From contig JAFNMF010000001.1 of assembly GCA_026537415.1 (NCBI GenBank), forward strand, positions 539,988 to 603,987: a DNA stretch of 64,000 nucleotides, read 5' to 3'. This document shows, in pieces, positions 48,662-59,600 of the stretch. Each line of letters opens with the position of its first letter. The stretch's first letter is position 1. Source of the DNA: Acetobacteraceae bacterium B3987 (GTDB lineage: Bacteria; Pseudomonadota; Alphaproteobacteria; Acetobacterales; Acetobacteraceae). The notes below the pieces were generated by a model, which saw only the letters and a program-made list of their open reading frames with translations, ran no database searches and was not told where the DNA came from. Both the position numbers and the translations under genes were made by a program.

Positions 48662-50796
48662 CAAAAAGTCTCCCCCAGCCCTAAATAAAGCTCCCATTTA
48701 TCCCCACGAGGCGGCCTGTTGATGGGCACGGCCACATCCACACGGACCGGACCGATTGGCGTGAAATAGCGGAGGCCACCACCACAGCCGACACGCAGTT
48801 TCCCGTGCCCAGGCATGGAATTGCCACTGACCTGACCAGCATCCGCAAAAGCTGCCAATCCAAAATTCTTTGGCAGACGTTGCCGGAACTCCACTGTCCC
48901 GGCATCCATACTCGTGCCACCAATGGCATATTTGGTCGTTCCGTATTGTGGCCCGACACCCTGATAACGGAAGCCACGGATAGACCCCGGACCACCAGCG
49001 TACAGACGTTGATCCGGCGGCAGATTCCAAGTGCTCGCCCCCTGAATTGACCCCACCATGACACGCACGGCGATGATACTGTTCCCGGGTTTCGTCAGGC
49101 CCAGATGGGTCAGATCAAAATAAGTGGAAGCCTGCATATTCATGGGAATGAAGAAGGATGTCTTATGCTCCATGGAAAGAGAAGGCGTCACACCTAGCGA
49201 CATACGAACACCATGCGTTGCCGGTTCAATCGGATTGGAACGATGAGTGCCATCATAATCCAGCTTAATCGGCAAAGAAGCGATGAAATAATCTGCCCTT
49301 ACACCAAACTGACGAATATGTTCCTGCTCCAGCGTAACGCCGGCACTTCCAGAAAAATCTTTCCATAGCGGGCGCGCAACGCTCCCCTGAACCAGAAAGG
49401 CCGTCTGCCGGTAGGAATAGAGAAGCTGACGGATCGCCTCGACACGCAGGTCCAACGACTGGCTACGCTGTAAAAAATCCGGCTTCATGAAATCCACGTA
49501 GCCATCATAACCAAGCCCCTGCTGCGCCGTTCCTCCCAGCCCTGTGGCCATGGCCACAACACGCAACTGCTCGCCCCGCCCCAGCAGATTTCTATGCAGC
49601 CATGAAACACCGGCACGGCCGCCCAGATCAGTTGAATAGCCGACATCACCGGTCAGGCGATGCCGTTTGCCCTCCGTGAAGTCAAAATCAATCGGCAAGG
49701 CCCCTTCAACCCCGGCAGGAAGTGTCTGCCCTGCCATTTTCTTTTTATCCGCTTTCTTTCCTTTGAGTGGCACTGTCTGTTCTGGCAGCGGCAGCACCTT
49801 ATCACCGTTCTTCTGCACGACCGAGGCAAACAGCCCCGTACTGCCCAGATCAAGCCGTGCCTGCTCCAAAGCAGAAGGCTGGTAAAGCTGTCCTTCCCTG
49901 AGCAACATACGTCGTCGAATATAATCAGGCTTGACCCGCTTCAGGCCAGTAAGGGCCATAGGACCGATGACCAGTTTCGGCCCCCGCTTCATCCTGATCT
50001 GCACATCAATCTGCTTACGCTCCAGATGAAGAATAGCCTGAGGTGCCTGAACACTGGACAAGCCATACCCTTCTTCCTGAAGGTAGTTCAGTAACCGGCC
50101 TTGCATAGCCAGTACATCCGCCGCAACGGCAGGCGCACCACTCTCCATCCCCAGACTATCGCGTTCCCCCTTCGACAGGGTCAAAACCTTGCGGACAGCC
50201 GGAGCATCATCCTTCCGCTTCTCTCCATCAACGTGGCCAGCTGTCTCCTGGCCGCCCCCTTCATCATCCTCAACCGTGATAATCTGACCGACGGTGAACT
50301 GCTCACCTAGCACAGCACCAAGATGAATGGTCACTGTCACACCCGGACGTACCGACGCCAGAAAACCGGCAAGATCCGGAGCATGACCATCAATGGTCTT
50401 ACCTTCAGATTCTACCGTAACCGTCACATGCCCGCCGTAATAACCACGGGATCGCAACGCTCCCTGTAGCCGTCCGTAATCTTCCCGTATGCGACCAGCA
50501 AGCGCATATGGACCAATATGTCTGGTAGCCTGAAGACTCACCAACTGGGACGCCGCTGACATGCCAGCGTTAACATCCTTATCCGCAGTCGGCTCGACCA
50601 CCGTGGTATAAGGTAAGGGGTGCCGTACAAGCTCATGCACGACAGGCATATTATCCTCACCCCATACCGGCATGGTCTCCCATCCCAATATTCCTACGCA
50701 TAGCAGCAGCGTTATAACACGCTCCGCCTGTTTCCCCATCTTGCCTGTCAAACGATTACTCGCCATTTTTCCCGCTGGTTCGGCCAGTTCCAGCAT
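48661..50796 (-). CDS. tamA: TamA, BamA-type outer-membrane assembly factor
   Basis: About 711 residues. A signal peptide at VITLLLCVGILG is followed by POTRA-like domains to about residue 330, then an Omp85 beta-barrel with RLTGDVGYSTDLGGRAGVSW, the ERLYAGGPGSIRGFRYQGVG motif and a C-terminal strand ending in GLGETF. The RGF motif marks Omp85 proteins. ATGs at 50796, 50766 and 50739 are all possible; the signal peptide argues for a shorter form. It is coupled to tamB. Confidence 0.88.
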   Translation of the reverse strand: MLELAEPAGKMASNRLTGKMGKQAERVITLLLCVGILGWETMPVWGEDNMPVVHELVRHPLPYTTVVEPTADKDVNAGMSAASQLVSLQATRHIGPYALAGRIREDYGRLQGALRSRGYYGGHVTVTVESEGKTIDGHAPDLAGFLASVRPGVTVTIHLGAVLGEQFTVGQIITVEDDEGGGQETAGHVDGEKRKDDAPAVRKVLTLSKGERDSLGMESGAPAVAADVLAMQGRLLNYLQEEGYGLSSVQAPQAILHLERKQIDVQIRMKRGPKLVIGPMALTGLKRVKPDYIRRRMLLREGQLYQPSALEQARLDLGSTGLFASVVQKNGDKVLPLPEQTVPLKGKKADKKKMAGQTLPAGVEGALPIDFDFTEGKRHRLTGDVGYSTDLGGRAGVSWLHRNLLGRGEQLRVVAMATGLGGTAQQGLGYDGYVDFMKPDFLQRSQSLDLRVEAIRQLLYSYRQTAFLVQGSVARPLWKDFSGSAGVTLEQEHIRQFGVRADYFIASLPIKLDYDGTHRSNPIEPATHGVRMSLGVTPSLSMEHKTSFFIPMNMQASTYFDLTHLGLTKPGNSIIAVRVMVGSIQGASTWNLPPDQRLYAGGPGSIRGFRYQGVGPQYGTTKYAIGGTSMDAGTVEFRQRLPKNFGLAAFADAGQVSGNSMPGHGKLRVGCGGGLRYFTPIGPVRVDVAVPINRPPRGDKWELYLGLGETF

Positions 50797-50963
50797 GCTG
50801 TTCTCAGAACATTGACCATCCGGGCCCTTATGGCAGACAGTTCTATCTTAAAAAAGTTTCTGTTCTGTCATTTAAAGTCATTCTCCGCTCCCTTGGCAGG
50901 AAGATCATCCTATCCTGCTGATAAAGATTGTCTCTCCTCCATAAAATGCCTATCTAAACGACT

Positions 50964-51914
50964 ATGTCTGTTGCAGAGCCTCATTCAACCAAAAAACGAA
51001 ACAGCCAACGGCCGGTCTTCGACCCAGACCGCCTCTTCGCAGAAGAAAGCCGTGCCTTACAGGATACATTCATGGACCGCATACGTGCCCGTTTGCGGGC
51101 TGGAGCCCTGTTGGGCTGGGCAGCGGCCGGATGTGTCGGGCAAGGCTCATGCCTGCTCATGCCGGGCAAAATGTTCCGACGTTTCCCGCTCTTTTTCTGG
51201 AGCGTGGCCTGCCGCATACTCAACATGGAGGTCCGCACACTCGGAGAGCGGGCCGGTTCCCTTACCCCCCGTGAAGATGGACGGCGGGTCATCTATGTTG
51301 CCAATCATAGCTCATGGCTGGACGTGCTGGTACTGGGCAAGGTTCTTCCGGCCTTCTTCATCGCCAAGCAGGAAGTCCGCCACTGGCCGGTCATCGGCTA
51401 TCTGACCTTTCTAGGACGGACCATCTACATCAACCGCAACCGGCAGGAAGCTGGTCAGGATGTCGAGAACGTCATCAACCAGCTCCGCAAAGGGTATGAC
51501 ATCGCCTTTTTCCCGGAGGGCACAACCTCCAAAGGCAATGGCCTTCTTCCCTTCATGTCATCACTCTTTGCCATTGCAAAGCCCGTTCGCCGCCCCGGTG
51601 ACCCAACAAAAGATGATCACCCATCCTGCATCATCCAGCCCGTCACGGTAGCCTATGACCGGCTAGAGGGCCTGCCTGTTGGACGGCACAGACGCTCTTT
51701 CGTCTTTTCATGGTTTGGAGACATGGATTTCGGTCCCCATCTGATGGGCCTTGGTAAGTGGCGTTCCATGCGGGCTACAGTCATGTTCCATCCCCCCATC
51801 AAACCGGAGGACTACCCGTCCCGTAAGGCACTTTCCAATGCTGCACGGACCGCCATTGAACGAGGCAGCGAGGAACTACGGCAGAACCGGCCGCAGGATA
51901 CTGCCCACTCATGA
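50964..51914 (+). CDS. PlsC-type 1-acylglycerol-3-phosphate acyltransferase
   Basis: A 316-residue membrane-associated acyltransferase. The catalytic NHSSWLD (HxxxxD) lies near residue 115 and the second motif [11 protein letters not shown] near 180. A hydrophobic N-terminal segment ([17 protein letters not shown]) precedes them. It makes phosphatidic acid for glycerophospholipids; other lysolipid or ornithine-lipid acyl transfers are possible. Confidence 0.87.
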   Translation: MSVAEPHSTKKRNSQRPVFDPDRLFAEESRALQDTFMDRIRARLRAGALLGWAAAGCVGQGSCLLMPGKMFRRFPLFFWSVACRILNMEVRTLGERAGSLTPREDGRRVIYVANHSSWLDVLVLGKVLPAFFIAKQEVRHWPVIGYLTFLGRTIYINRNRQEAGQDVENVINQLRKGYDIAFFPEGTTSKGNGLLPFMSSLFAIAKPVRRPGDPTKDDHPSCIIQPVTVAYDRLEGLPVGRHRRSFVFSWFGDMDFGPHLMGLGKWRSMRATVMFHPPIKPEDYPSRKALSNAARTAIERGSEELRQNRPQDTAHS

Positions 51915-51966
51915 CCTGCCTCTCCCCTTCATAAGCCCGCCGATTCACGGACAGATAGCGACCATC

Positions 51967-53352
51967 ATGCCAGAACAGCTTTCCACTTCCCCATCACGAG
52001 GCCTGCACATCATCACATGGGGATGTCAGATGAATGTCTATGATAGTGCCCGTATGGCGGATGTTCTGCGGCCACTTGGGTACAGCCCGGTGGATCTGCC
52101 GGACAATGCAGACATGATCATTCTCAATACCTGCCACATCCGTGAACGGGCTGCTGAAAAGGTCTTCTCTGAACTGGGACGGCTTCGCCAAATCCGTGAA
52201 GCCCGGAAGCTGGAAGGTAAAGAAACCCTCATAGCCGTGGCGGGCTGTGTGGCACAGGCAGAAGGCAAGGAACTTCTAGCCCGTGCCCCCTATGTAGACC
52301 TCGTCCTTGGCCCGCAGACCTATCACCGTCTCCCTGAAATGGTCGCCCGCATTGCCCGTGCCGGTGGCAGCGTGATTGACACGGATTTCCCTGTTGAATC
52401 TAAGTTCGACTTGCTCCCGGAAGAAGCTGCGCCACAAAATGAAGGCAACCTGACGGCCTTTCTCACCATTCAGGAAGGGTGTGACAAATTCTGCTCCTTC
52501 TGTGTGGTCCCCTACACACGAGGTGCTGAAACAAGCCGCCCGGTAGAGTCCATTCTAGCCGAGGCTGAACGGCTTGTTGCCAGTGGCGTCAAAGAAATCA
52601 CTCTGCTGGGGCAGAACGTGAACGCCTTTCATGGTGGCTGGAACGGCGGCACGGCGTCCCTACCGGAACTGGCAGCTCTCCTGCATGAGAAGATTCCGTC
52701 CCTCAAACGCCTGCGCTACATCACATCCCACCCACGGGACATGGAACAGGCCCTGATTGATGCCCACCGGGATAATCCCATTTTCATGCCGTACCTGCAT
52801 CTGCCTGTGCAAAGTGGGTCGGACAAAGTGCTGAAGGCCATGAACCGGGGCCATACAGCTGACGAATACCGGGAGATCATCCGGCGTCTGCGACAAGCCC
52901 GCCCAGACATCGCCCTGACATCCGACTTCATTGTCGGCCATCCCGGTGAAACAGACGAAGATTTTGAAGCCACCATGCAGCTGGTACGAGATGTACGATT
53001 CGCCAGTGCTTACAGCTTCAAATACTCCCAACGTCCCGGTACTCCCGCAGCCGGGCAGCCTTTTCAGGTTGCCGAGGATGTAAAAGAAAAACGGCTTGCA
53101 GCCCTTCAGGCTCTTCTGCGAGAACAGCAGGACGCATTCAATGCATCCCTTGTCGGAACGGTTCAGGATATTCTAGTCATCGGGCTCGGGCGTAAGCCGG
53201 GGCAGCTTAATGGACGGTCTCCCTATCTCCAGCCTGTCCATTTTGAAGGTGACCCATCCCTGATCGGGCAAATCGTCAAGGTCCGCATTACAGCTCCCTT
53301 CACCAATTCCCTTGGTGGTCACCTCCATGAACAGGAAGGCACAGCCATTTGA
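51967..53352 (+). CDS. miaB: MiaB, tRNA-2-methylthio-N6-isopentenyladenosine synthase
   Basis: A 461-residue methylthiotransferase that modifies A37 of tRNAs. The N-terminal cluster cysteines are in [14 protein letters not shown] and VAGCVAQAE; the radical SAM site is in [16 protein letters not shown]; a TRAM domain ends the protein (residues about 385-455). The ATG at 51967 is used because a longer frame would overlap the plsC gene and read out of its family. Its stop overlaps a TTG start of phoH. Confidence 0.96.
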   Translation: MPEQLSTSPSRGLHIITWGCQMNVYDSARMADVLRPLGYSPVDLPDNADMIILNTCHIRERAAEKVFSELGRLRQIREARKLEGKETLIAVAGCVAQAEGKELLARAPYVDLVLGPQTYHRLPEMVARIARAGGSVIDTDFPVESKFDLLPEEAAPQNEGNLTAFLTIQEGCDKFCSFCVVPYTRGAETSRPVESILAEAERLVASGVKEITLLGQNVNAFHGGWNGGTASLPELAALLHEKIPSLKRLRYITSHPRDMEQALIDAHRDNPIFMPYLHLPVQSGSDKVLKAMNRGHTADEYREIIRRLRQARPDIALTSDFIVGHPGETDEDFEATMQLVRDVRFASAYSFKYSQRPGTPAAGQPFQVAEDVKEKRLAALQALLREQQDAFNASLVGTVQDILVIGLGRKPGQLNGRSPYLQPVHFEGDPSLIGQIVKVRITAPFTNSLGGHLHEQEGTAI

Positions 53353-54446
53353 GCCGTTCTGCATCAGCCCCCTTCTCTTCCGGTCAGGAAGGACATCGCA
53401 CGACAACGCTACGCTTTGAGGATAATCAGCGTCTGCAGAAAGTCCTCGGCGATCATGACCGTCACCTTATCCGTCTGGAACAGGGAACAGGGGCAAGGTT
53501 GGTCTGCCGGGGCAATCGTGTGGCCATTTCTGGAGAGACGGAAGCCGTCAACCGGGCACAGGCTGTCCTCCATGCTCTCTACCAGCAGGCCGGCAAAGGC
53601 GTAATGCTGGATGGCGATCAGGTTGATGGCGTCATAAGGCTAACAGCCCTGCCGTCCCACCGCCGTCTCGCACGTCGCACAGAAGAAACAGCGTCACCTA
53701 TGGATGCTTCCTCACTGGATAATCTTCCGCAAATCCAGACCAAGCGTGGGGTTATCGCTCCCCGCTCTCCCGGGCAAAGTGCCTATATGAGCGCACTAGC
53801 CCGAAAGGAGCTTGTTTTCGGGCTTGGCCCGGCGGGAACAGGTAAAACCTATCTGGCCGTGGCACAGGCTGTAGCTATGTTTCAGGCAGGACAAGTGGAC
53901 CGCATCATCCTCTCCCGCCCCGCTGTTGAGGCCGGGGAACGGCTAGGCTTTCTGCCCGGCGACATGAGAGAGAAAATCGACCCCTATCTACGCCCTCTCT
54001 ATGATGCCCTCCATGACATGATGCCCGGCGATCAGGTCTCACGTCGCATGGCCAGTGGAGAAATCGAAGTAGCCCCACTGGCTTTCATGAGAGGACGGAC
54101 ACTGGCTCATGCTTATGTCATCCTTGATGAAGCCCAGAACACTACCCCGGCCCAGATGAAAATGTTCCTGACCCGCATGGGATCCGGCACACGCATGGCC
54201 ATTACGGGCGATCTCAGTCAGATTGACCTGCCCCGTGGGGTAACATCCGGCCTGCGGGATGCCGTAGCTACTCTGGAAGGCGTCAAAGGCATTGCTGTCT
54301 GCCCGCTCACGGCGGCTGACGTTGTCCGTCACCCTCTTGTCGCCCGCATCGTCGAAGCTTACGATCGACAGAGTGCCGATACAGCACCCGATCCCTACCA
54401 CTCTTACCGGACGCATGATGAAACGCCCTACCGCTCCCCACGCTGA
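53349..54446 (+). CDS. PhoH-like NTPase (PhoL)
   Basis: A 365-residue P-loop protein. After an N-terminal KH-like region (residues 20-90) comes [17 protein letters not shown], then [40 protein letters not shown] and [13 protein letters not shown]. In bacteria PhoH neighbours YbeY and CorC in RNA and stress functions. The TTG start at 53349 overlaps the miaB TGA, with AGGAAGG ahead of it; this is a less common start codon but well placed. Confidence 0.9.
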   Translation: MSRSASAPFSSGQEGHRTTTLRFEDNQRLQKVLGDHDRHLIRLEQGTGARLVCRGNRVAISGETEAVNRAQAVLHALYQQAGKGVMLDGDQVDGVIRLTALPSHRRLARRTEETASPMDASSLDNLPQIQTKRGVIAPRSPGQSAYMSALARKELVFGLGPAGTGKTYLAVAQAVAMFQAGQVDRIILSRPAVEAGERLGFLPGDMREKIDPYLRPLYDALHDMMPGDQVSRRMASGEIEVAPLAFMRGRTLAHAYVILDEAQNTTPAQMKMFLTRMGSGTRMAITGDLSQIDLPRGVTSGLRDAVATLEGVKGIAVCPLTAADVVRHPLVARIVEAYDRQSADTAPDPYHSYRTHDETPYRSPR

Positions 54447-54906
54447 GGTCCTGATCTCCGATCCACGCTGGCGGGCAGCATTGGGCAATGTCGAGCGACT
54501 TGTCCAACAGGCCTGTCGCATGGCACAGCGTCATGGGAACATCTTCCCCGAAGGCAGACCGGGCCCTTCATTCATCTTTGCAGATGACCGCCATATCAGG
54601 CAGCTCAATGCCCAGTTCCGGGGCAAGAATAAACCAACCAATGTCCTGACATTTGAGCCACCGGCCCCCATGCTGGGCGGGGACATCATCCTCGCCTATG
54701 AGACCATGCGCCGGGAAGCCACACAGGCCCGCAAGCCCCTCCGAGCGCATACGGTCCATCTGGCCGTGCATGGCCTCCTCCATCTGGCCGGATATGATCA
54801 CCATCATCCGGGTGAAGCACGGCAGATGGAAGGGCTGGAAACCTTTATTCTTCGACGGATGGGCTTCGGTGACCCTTGGAAGCCACGCATCCATCCAAGC
54901 AGCTGA
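54418..54906 (+). CDS. ybeY: YbeY, rRNA maturation endoribonuclease
   Basis: A 162-residue zinc protein with the diagnostic HGLLHLAGYDHHHPGEA histidine motif near residue 120 and FRGKNKPTNVLTFE before it. It processes 16S rRNA ends and takes part in ribosome quality control. Two adjacent ATGs (54415, 54418) lie within the end of phoH; the gene overlaps phoH by about 29 bases. Confidence 0.94.
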   Translation: MKRPTAPHAEVLISDPRWRAALGNVERLVQQACRMAQRHGNIFPEGRPGPSFIFADDRHIRQLNAQFRGKNKPTNVLTFEPPAPMLGGDIILAYETMRREATQARKPLRAHTVHLAVHGLLHLAGYDHHHPGEARQMEGLETFILRRMGFGDPWKPRIHPSS

Positions 54907-54966
54907 GCCATCCGGCATCACCGCATTCTCCTTCACCCGTCCGCAAACAGGAACGTTCTGCACCCG

Positions 54967-55851
54967 ATGAAACTTTTCCACCGCAAGGCACGCACAAAGA
55001 CCATAAGGCAGCATATTGCTGACCTCGTCCGGGAAGCCGCCAGTCTGGGGAAGACAAATCCTGACGCTCCCGAGCTGGACAGGCAGGAGCGGGCACTCAT
55101 CATGAACGTGCTGCGCCTGCGCACCATTACGGCGGATGATGTCATGGTCCCCCGTGCCGACATCATCGCCATGCCGGATGACCTCTCCTTTGATGAGGCA
55201 CTGGGGCTGATGCGAGAGGAAAATCACTCCCGTATGCCTGTCTATCATAAGGAGTTGGACGACATCATAGGGATGATCCACGTCAAGGACCTTGTCGCCC
55301 ATATCGGTACGGAAGAGCCTTTCAACCTACGCTCTCTGCTCCGTCAGCCTCTGCTCGTTGCTCCCAGCATCCCGGTGCTGGACCTTCAACTCCAAATGCG
55401 TCAACGTCGTACCCATATGGCACTCGTCATTGACGAATATGGTAGTATTGACGGCCTCGTCACTATTGAAGACCTCATCGAAACCATTGTTGGCGACATA
55501 TCGGATGAACATGATGAGCCAGTCACGGCCCCATGGTTCAACCGCCCCGACGGCACGATCGACCTTGATGCCCGTCTACCAGTCAAAGAGCTAGAAGAAC
55601 GCCTCGGCCCCGTCCTGACACGAGAAGAGCGAGAGGCAGAAATCGAGACCGTTGGTGGCCTTGTCTTTCATCTAGCTGAGCATGTGCCAGCCCGTGATGA
55701 AGTTCTAGTCCATCCCAGCGGACTGGAGTTCCGGGTCATTGATTCCGATGCCCGGCACATACTGACCTTACGGATGCGTGTGCCTGCTCATCTTCGACGC
55801 CAACCGGAAACGGACGAAGGACAAACACCCCCTTCCGATCCATCCTCTTGA
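54967..55851 (+). CDS. CorC/HlyC-family CBS-domain protein
   Basis: A 294-residue protein with two CBS domains (VMVPRADIIAMPDDLSFDEAL near residue 58 and AHIGTEEPFNLRSLL to about 175) and a C-terminal CorC_HlyC domain (EETVGGLVFHLAEHVPARDE-like). It has no membrane segment. CorC is linked to magnesium export. In many relatives lnt follows; here a DsbA-like gene follows instead. Confidence 0.88.
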   Translation: MKLFHRKARTKTIRQHIADLVREAASLGKTNPDAPELDRQERALIMNVLRLRTITADDVMVPRADIIAMPDDLSFDEALGLMREENHSRMPVYHKELDDIIGMIHVKDLVAHIGTEEPFNLRSLLRQPLLVAPSIPVLDLQLQMRQRRTHMALVIDEYGSIDGLVTIEDLIETIVGDISDEHDEPVTAPWFNRPDGTIDLDARLPVKELEERLGPVLTREEREAEIETVGGLVFHLAEHVPARDEVLVHPSGLEFRVIDSDARHILTLRMRVPAHLRRQPETDEGQTPPSDPSS

Positions 55852-55935
55852 CCATGCAGCCCCTCTTGCCGTTCATGGCAGGGTAATTCGTTAACTGACC
55901 CCGTATCGTATCCCCTCCAGAAGAAAGGAGCCGTC

Positions 55936-56592
55936 ATGACCGCTCGCCACTCACTTTCACGCCGTCATTTCCTAGCCAGTGGCCCGGCCCTGCTGGCAAC
56001 TGGTCTGACAGCCGGTAGCCTCATTGCACCACGTTCTGCTCTGGCACAGGCTACCACCCCCGCACCGAAGGACCCTCGCCTCTCCCCCCGTATCATCGGC
56101 GATGCGAAGGCTCCTGTGCTGGTTCAGGAATGGTTCTCCCTAACCTGCACCCACTGCGCCCATTTTGCGACAGATGTCTTCCCCAAGGTCAAAGAACAGT
56201 TCATTGACACCGGGAAAATCCGCTACCAGTTCCATGACTTCCCGCTGGATCAGGTCGCCATGATTGCCGCCATGGTCGCACGTTCTCTACCGGAAGAACG
56301 TTATCTACCCTTCATAAGCTCCCTCTTCTCCCGTCAGATGCAATGGGCCTTCTCCGGTGGGGACCCAGTTGCTCACCTCAAGCAAGAAGCCGCTCTCGCC
56401 GGCATTGCTCCCGATGAGTTTGACAAAATCAGCAAGGACATGACCTTCGGGCAGGAGCTGTACCAGCTAACGCAGCAGGACGGGCAGACCTACGACATTA
56501 AGGGTACACCCTATTTCCGTTTCAATAACACACCCTTCGCTCAAGACCCCGAAACTATAGAAAAATTCGCCGAACTCGTCAGTAAGGCCTAA
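55936..56592 (+). CDS. DsbA-like thioredoxin-fold protein, Tat-exported
   Basis: A 218-residue periplasmic protein. The signal peptide carries a twin-arginine motif (SRRHFLASG) and ends near SALAQA. The mature part has the redox motif CTHCAHF near residue 75 and the cis-proline segment IKGTPYFRF near 190. Alphaproteobacterial DsbA relatives beside smc are usual. It would form or isomerise disulfides; the CTHC motif is not the CPHC of E. coli DsbA. Confidence 0.88.
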   Translation: MTARHSLSRRHFLASGPALLATGLTAGSLIAPRSALAQATTPAPKDPRLSPRIIGDAKAPVLVQEWFSLTCTHCAHFATDVFPKVKEQFIDTGKIRYQFHDFPLDQVAMIAAMVARSLPEERYLPFISSLFSRQMQWAFSGGDPVAHLKQEAALAGIAPDEFDKISKDMTFGQELYQLTQQDGQTYDIKGTPYFRFNNTPFAQDPETIEKFAELVSKA

Positions 56593-56637
56593 TCACCACA
56601 CCTAACTCCTCCATCGTTACAGTCCATACGGGGTTCA

Positions 56638-59600
56638 ATGACACAGCATAAGGCGCTCACGACCCGCCTCGATATTGTTGGCTTCAAAAGCTTCGCTGAT
56701 GAGGTCCATCTGGATATCCTCCCCGGCTTGACCGGCATTGTCGGCCCTAACGGGTGTGGCAAATCCAATATTGTCGAGGCCCTGCGCTGGACGATGGGGG
56801 AAAGCTCGGCCCGTGCCTTGCGTGGTGGCGAGAGTGACGACCTCATCTTCGCCGGAACAGGCAGCCGCCCTGCCCGTAATCTGGCCCGTGTCACCCTGCA
56901 TCTTGCAGCAGCAGCCGGTCTCGCCCCGCCGCCTTTCCAGCAATCTGAAGAGCTGGAGGTCTCCCGGCAGGCAGAACGTGGTGCAGGCAGTACCTACCGC
57001 ATCAATAACCGTGTCATGCGTGCCAAAGATGTGCAGACCATCTTTGCGGACCTTTCCTCCGGGGCACGCAGTTCCTCCATCATTAGCCAAAACCGTGTCA
57101 GTCAGCTCATTGCGGCAAAGCCAGAAGAACGCCGCCTCCTATTGGAGGAAGCCGCCGGAATCACCGGGCTGCATGTTCGTCGTCGAGATGCTGAACTAAA
57201 ACTCCGACAGGCTGAAGGCAATCTGGAGCGAGCCGAGGAACATCGTCAGACGCTCGACCAGCAACTCAATAATCTTTCCACCCAATCCGAACAGGCCCAA
57301 CGCTACCGGCAGGCTTCAGAAACCATCCGTCAGCATGAACGAGCCTTACTTATTCTCCAGCACGCCAGAGCCGAAGAACTGGTCAAAAGCCGCCGTGCAG
57401 CGTTGGAAAAAGCTCAGGATGCCCTCGCCAAAAGCGAGAAGGCTTTTCAGGCGGCACAAAAGCATGTCAACACCCAGCTGGAAAAGCGTCAGCAGGAAGA
57501 CGAGGAGCTGACAACCCTCCGCCGCAAGCTGGAACAAATCCGCATCCATGTCGGTGTCACGGAATCTGCTCTTCAACACAGGCAGAAAGCTTCGGAAGAC
57601 CACGCCCGCCAACGGACGCAGTTAGAAGACGACCTCGCCCGCCAAAAGGCCGAACTTACCCAACTGGAAGAGCAACAGGCCACGGCACAAAAAGCCCTAG
57701 AGCAGCTTGCCACACATCAGCAAGCAACAGCCGCCAAAGTGCCTGAACTGGAACAGCAACTCGACGAGCTGAAACAAAAAGAAGCAGCCCAACGGGCTGA
57801 ACATACGTCACTTTCTTCCCGTTATCAGGATGGAACTCTCCAGCATGAGCGGCTCCAGAGCCGCCAGCAGGAACTTGTTCGGCAAATTACTGACGACCGG
57901 GCCAACCTTGAACGTCTGACCGCCGAACTACAAACCATTGAGCAGGACTGCACACGGAACACGATCGCCGATCAGCAACGCCAACAGGTAGCGGACAGTC
58001 TGGAAAAGGCTACAGCCTGCGAACGCACAGCCAAAGAAGCAGAGACACAGTTTCAGGAACAGCGGCTCATCAGCGAACGTACGCAGCGTGATTTACAGGA
58101 AGCACAGGCACGGCTTCAGCAGCTGCAACAGCGTGAAAAAGAACTGACACAGGCCATTGCCAGACAGCAGGACCGCCTAAAAGCAAGCCAGTCACAGAGT
58201 CAGGACCTCAGAAACAATCTGCTCGATGAAGCCGCCAAGAAACAGCTTGCGTTAGCCTGCCAGACTACACGGGAAAAGGCAGAACAGACCTCTCATGCCG
58301 AGAAAGACCTGATCCAGAAACGGGAAAAAGCAGAACAGCTCTGGCTCAAAGAACAGGCGGCACTGGAAAAATGCCAACAACGCCACGACTTTCTCCAGCA
58401 GGACATTTCCCGCCTGACGGAGCAGCTGAAAGAACAGCAGGAACGCTATACTGCCGCACAGACCAGCCTGAAGGATGCTCAAGCTACAGCCATTGACTCC
58501 AAAGAACTCAAAGCCGCCCAAGCCAGCCTCAACGCTCTGGAAGCGCAAATTACCTCACGGCTCGAAGCCATAGAGCAAGCCGAAGAACAGCATGAACATC
58601 TTCTAAAGCAGGAAGAAGACGCACGTCAGGCTCTGCAAGAAATCGAAACGGACCTACTCCGCCACAAAGGAGAATATGAGGGACTTCAGCGCAGCCTGCA
58701 AAGCAGCCTCCTGACCATCCCTCACCCCATACTGGACCAGCTGGACATCCCGGAAGACCTGACCAAGGCTGTCGCCAGTGCCCTAACGGACGGGCTGGAA
58801 GCATCTCTCCCTCCCAAAGGCGATATGCTGGCTGATACACCACGGCAATGGCGTTCCCTCCCGTCCCTTACGGAAGAGGCATCAGCGAACAAAACACTGG
58901 CTGCCCTACCAAGCCTCGCCTCACTGATAGAAACACCAGCCCCTCTAAAACGGGCTTTCCAGTCCATTTTCCTTCTGGAGACATCTGAAGACGGCCCCAC
59001 CCTTCAGGTTCATCTTCAGCCCGGGCAGTCACTGGTTACCAGAGAAGGCGCTCTATGGCGTTGGGATGGCTTCATCCGCCAGCCCAATACGCCTACGGCT
59101 GAGATGGTGCGTCTTCAACAGGCACAGCGTCTTAAGAAGACCGAAGCTGCCATCAAGACACTCACCCGAAACCATGATGCTCAGAAGGACATCACCCAAA
59201 CCCTGCAGCAACAACGTGAGAAACTGGAACAGACACTGGCAGAGCAACGCCAGTCCTGTCAGGAAGAACGTGATACTCAGGCCCGGCAAAAAAACCTTCT
59301 GGACGGTTTAACCCAACGCCATACTTTCCAACAGGAGCAGATCGCCCTTCTCCAGAAGGAGGTTTCCAACCATACGACACAACAGGACCGTATAAAAACG
59401 CAGCTTGAAACAGCCCAGACAGACTTGGCAGCCCTCTCCCTGTCGGACAAGTCTGTTTCTGATGCCGCCGCTGCGCTACAGGCAGTCCGGGCAGAAGCAC
59501 AAACAGCCCGTCACTCCTGTGAAATCGCCCGTTCCCAGCAACAGAAAGCCGAATCTGAGCAGCAACAGGCTCTATTCAGGAACAATGCCCTCAAGGAGCG

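Noticed and set aside
50797-50963. Possible small RNA or tRNA between tamA and plsC
   Set aside because: Only a weak six-base stem is visible and no tRNA cloverleaf or conserved RNA pattern can be drawn.
50812-51405. Plus-strand frame overlapping the start of plsC
   Set aside because: The protein has no family match, and plsC in another frame covers the same bases with clear acyltransferase motifs.
53349-54446. A later start for phoH because TTG is uncommon
   Set aside because: TTG overlaps the miaB stop with a good AGGAAGG ahead, and no later ATG or GTG keeps the N-terminal KH-like region.
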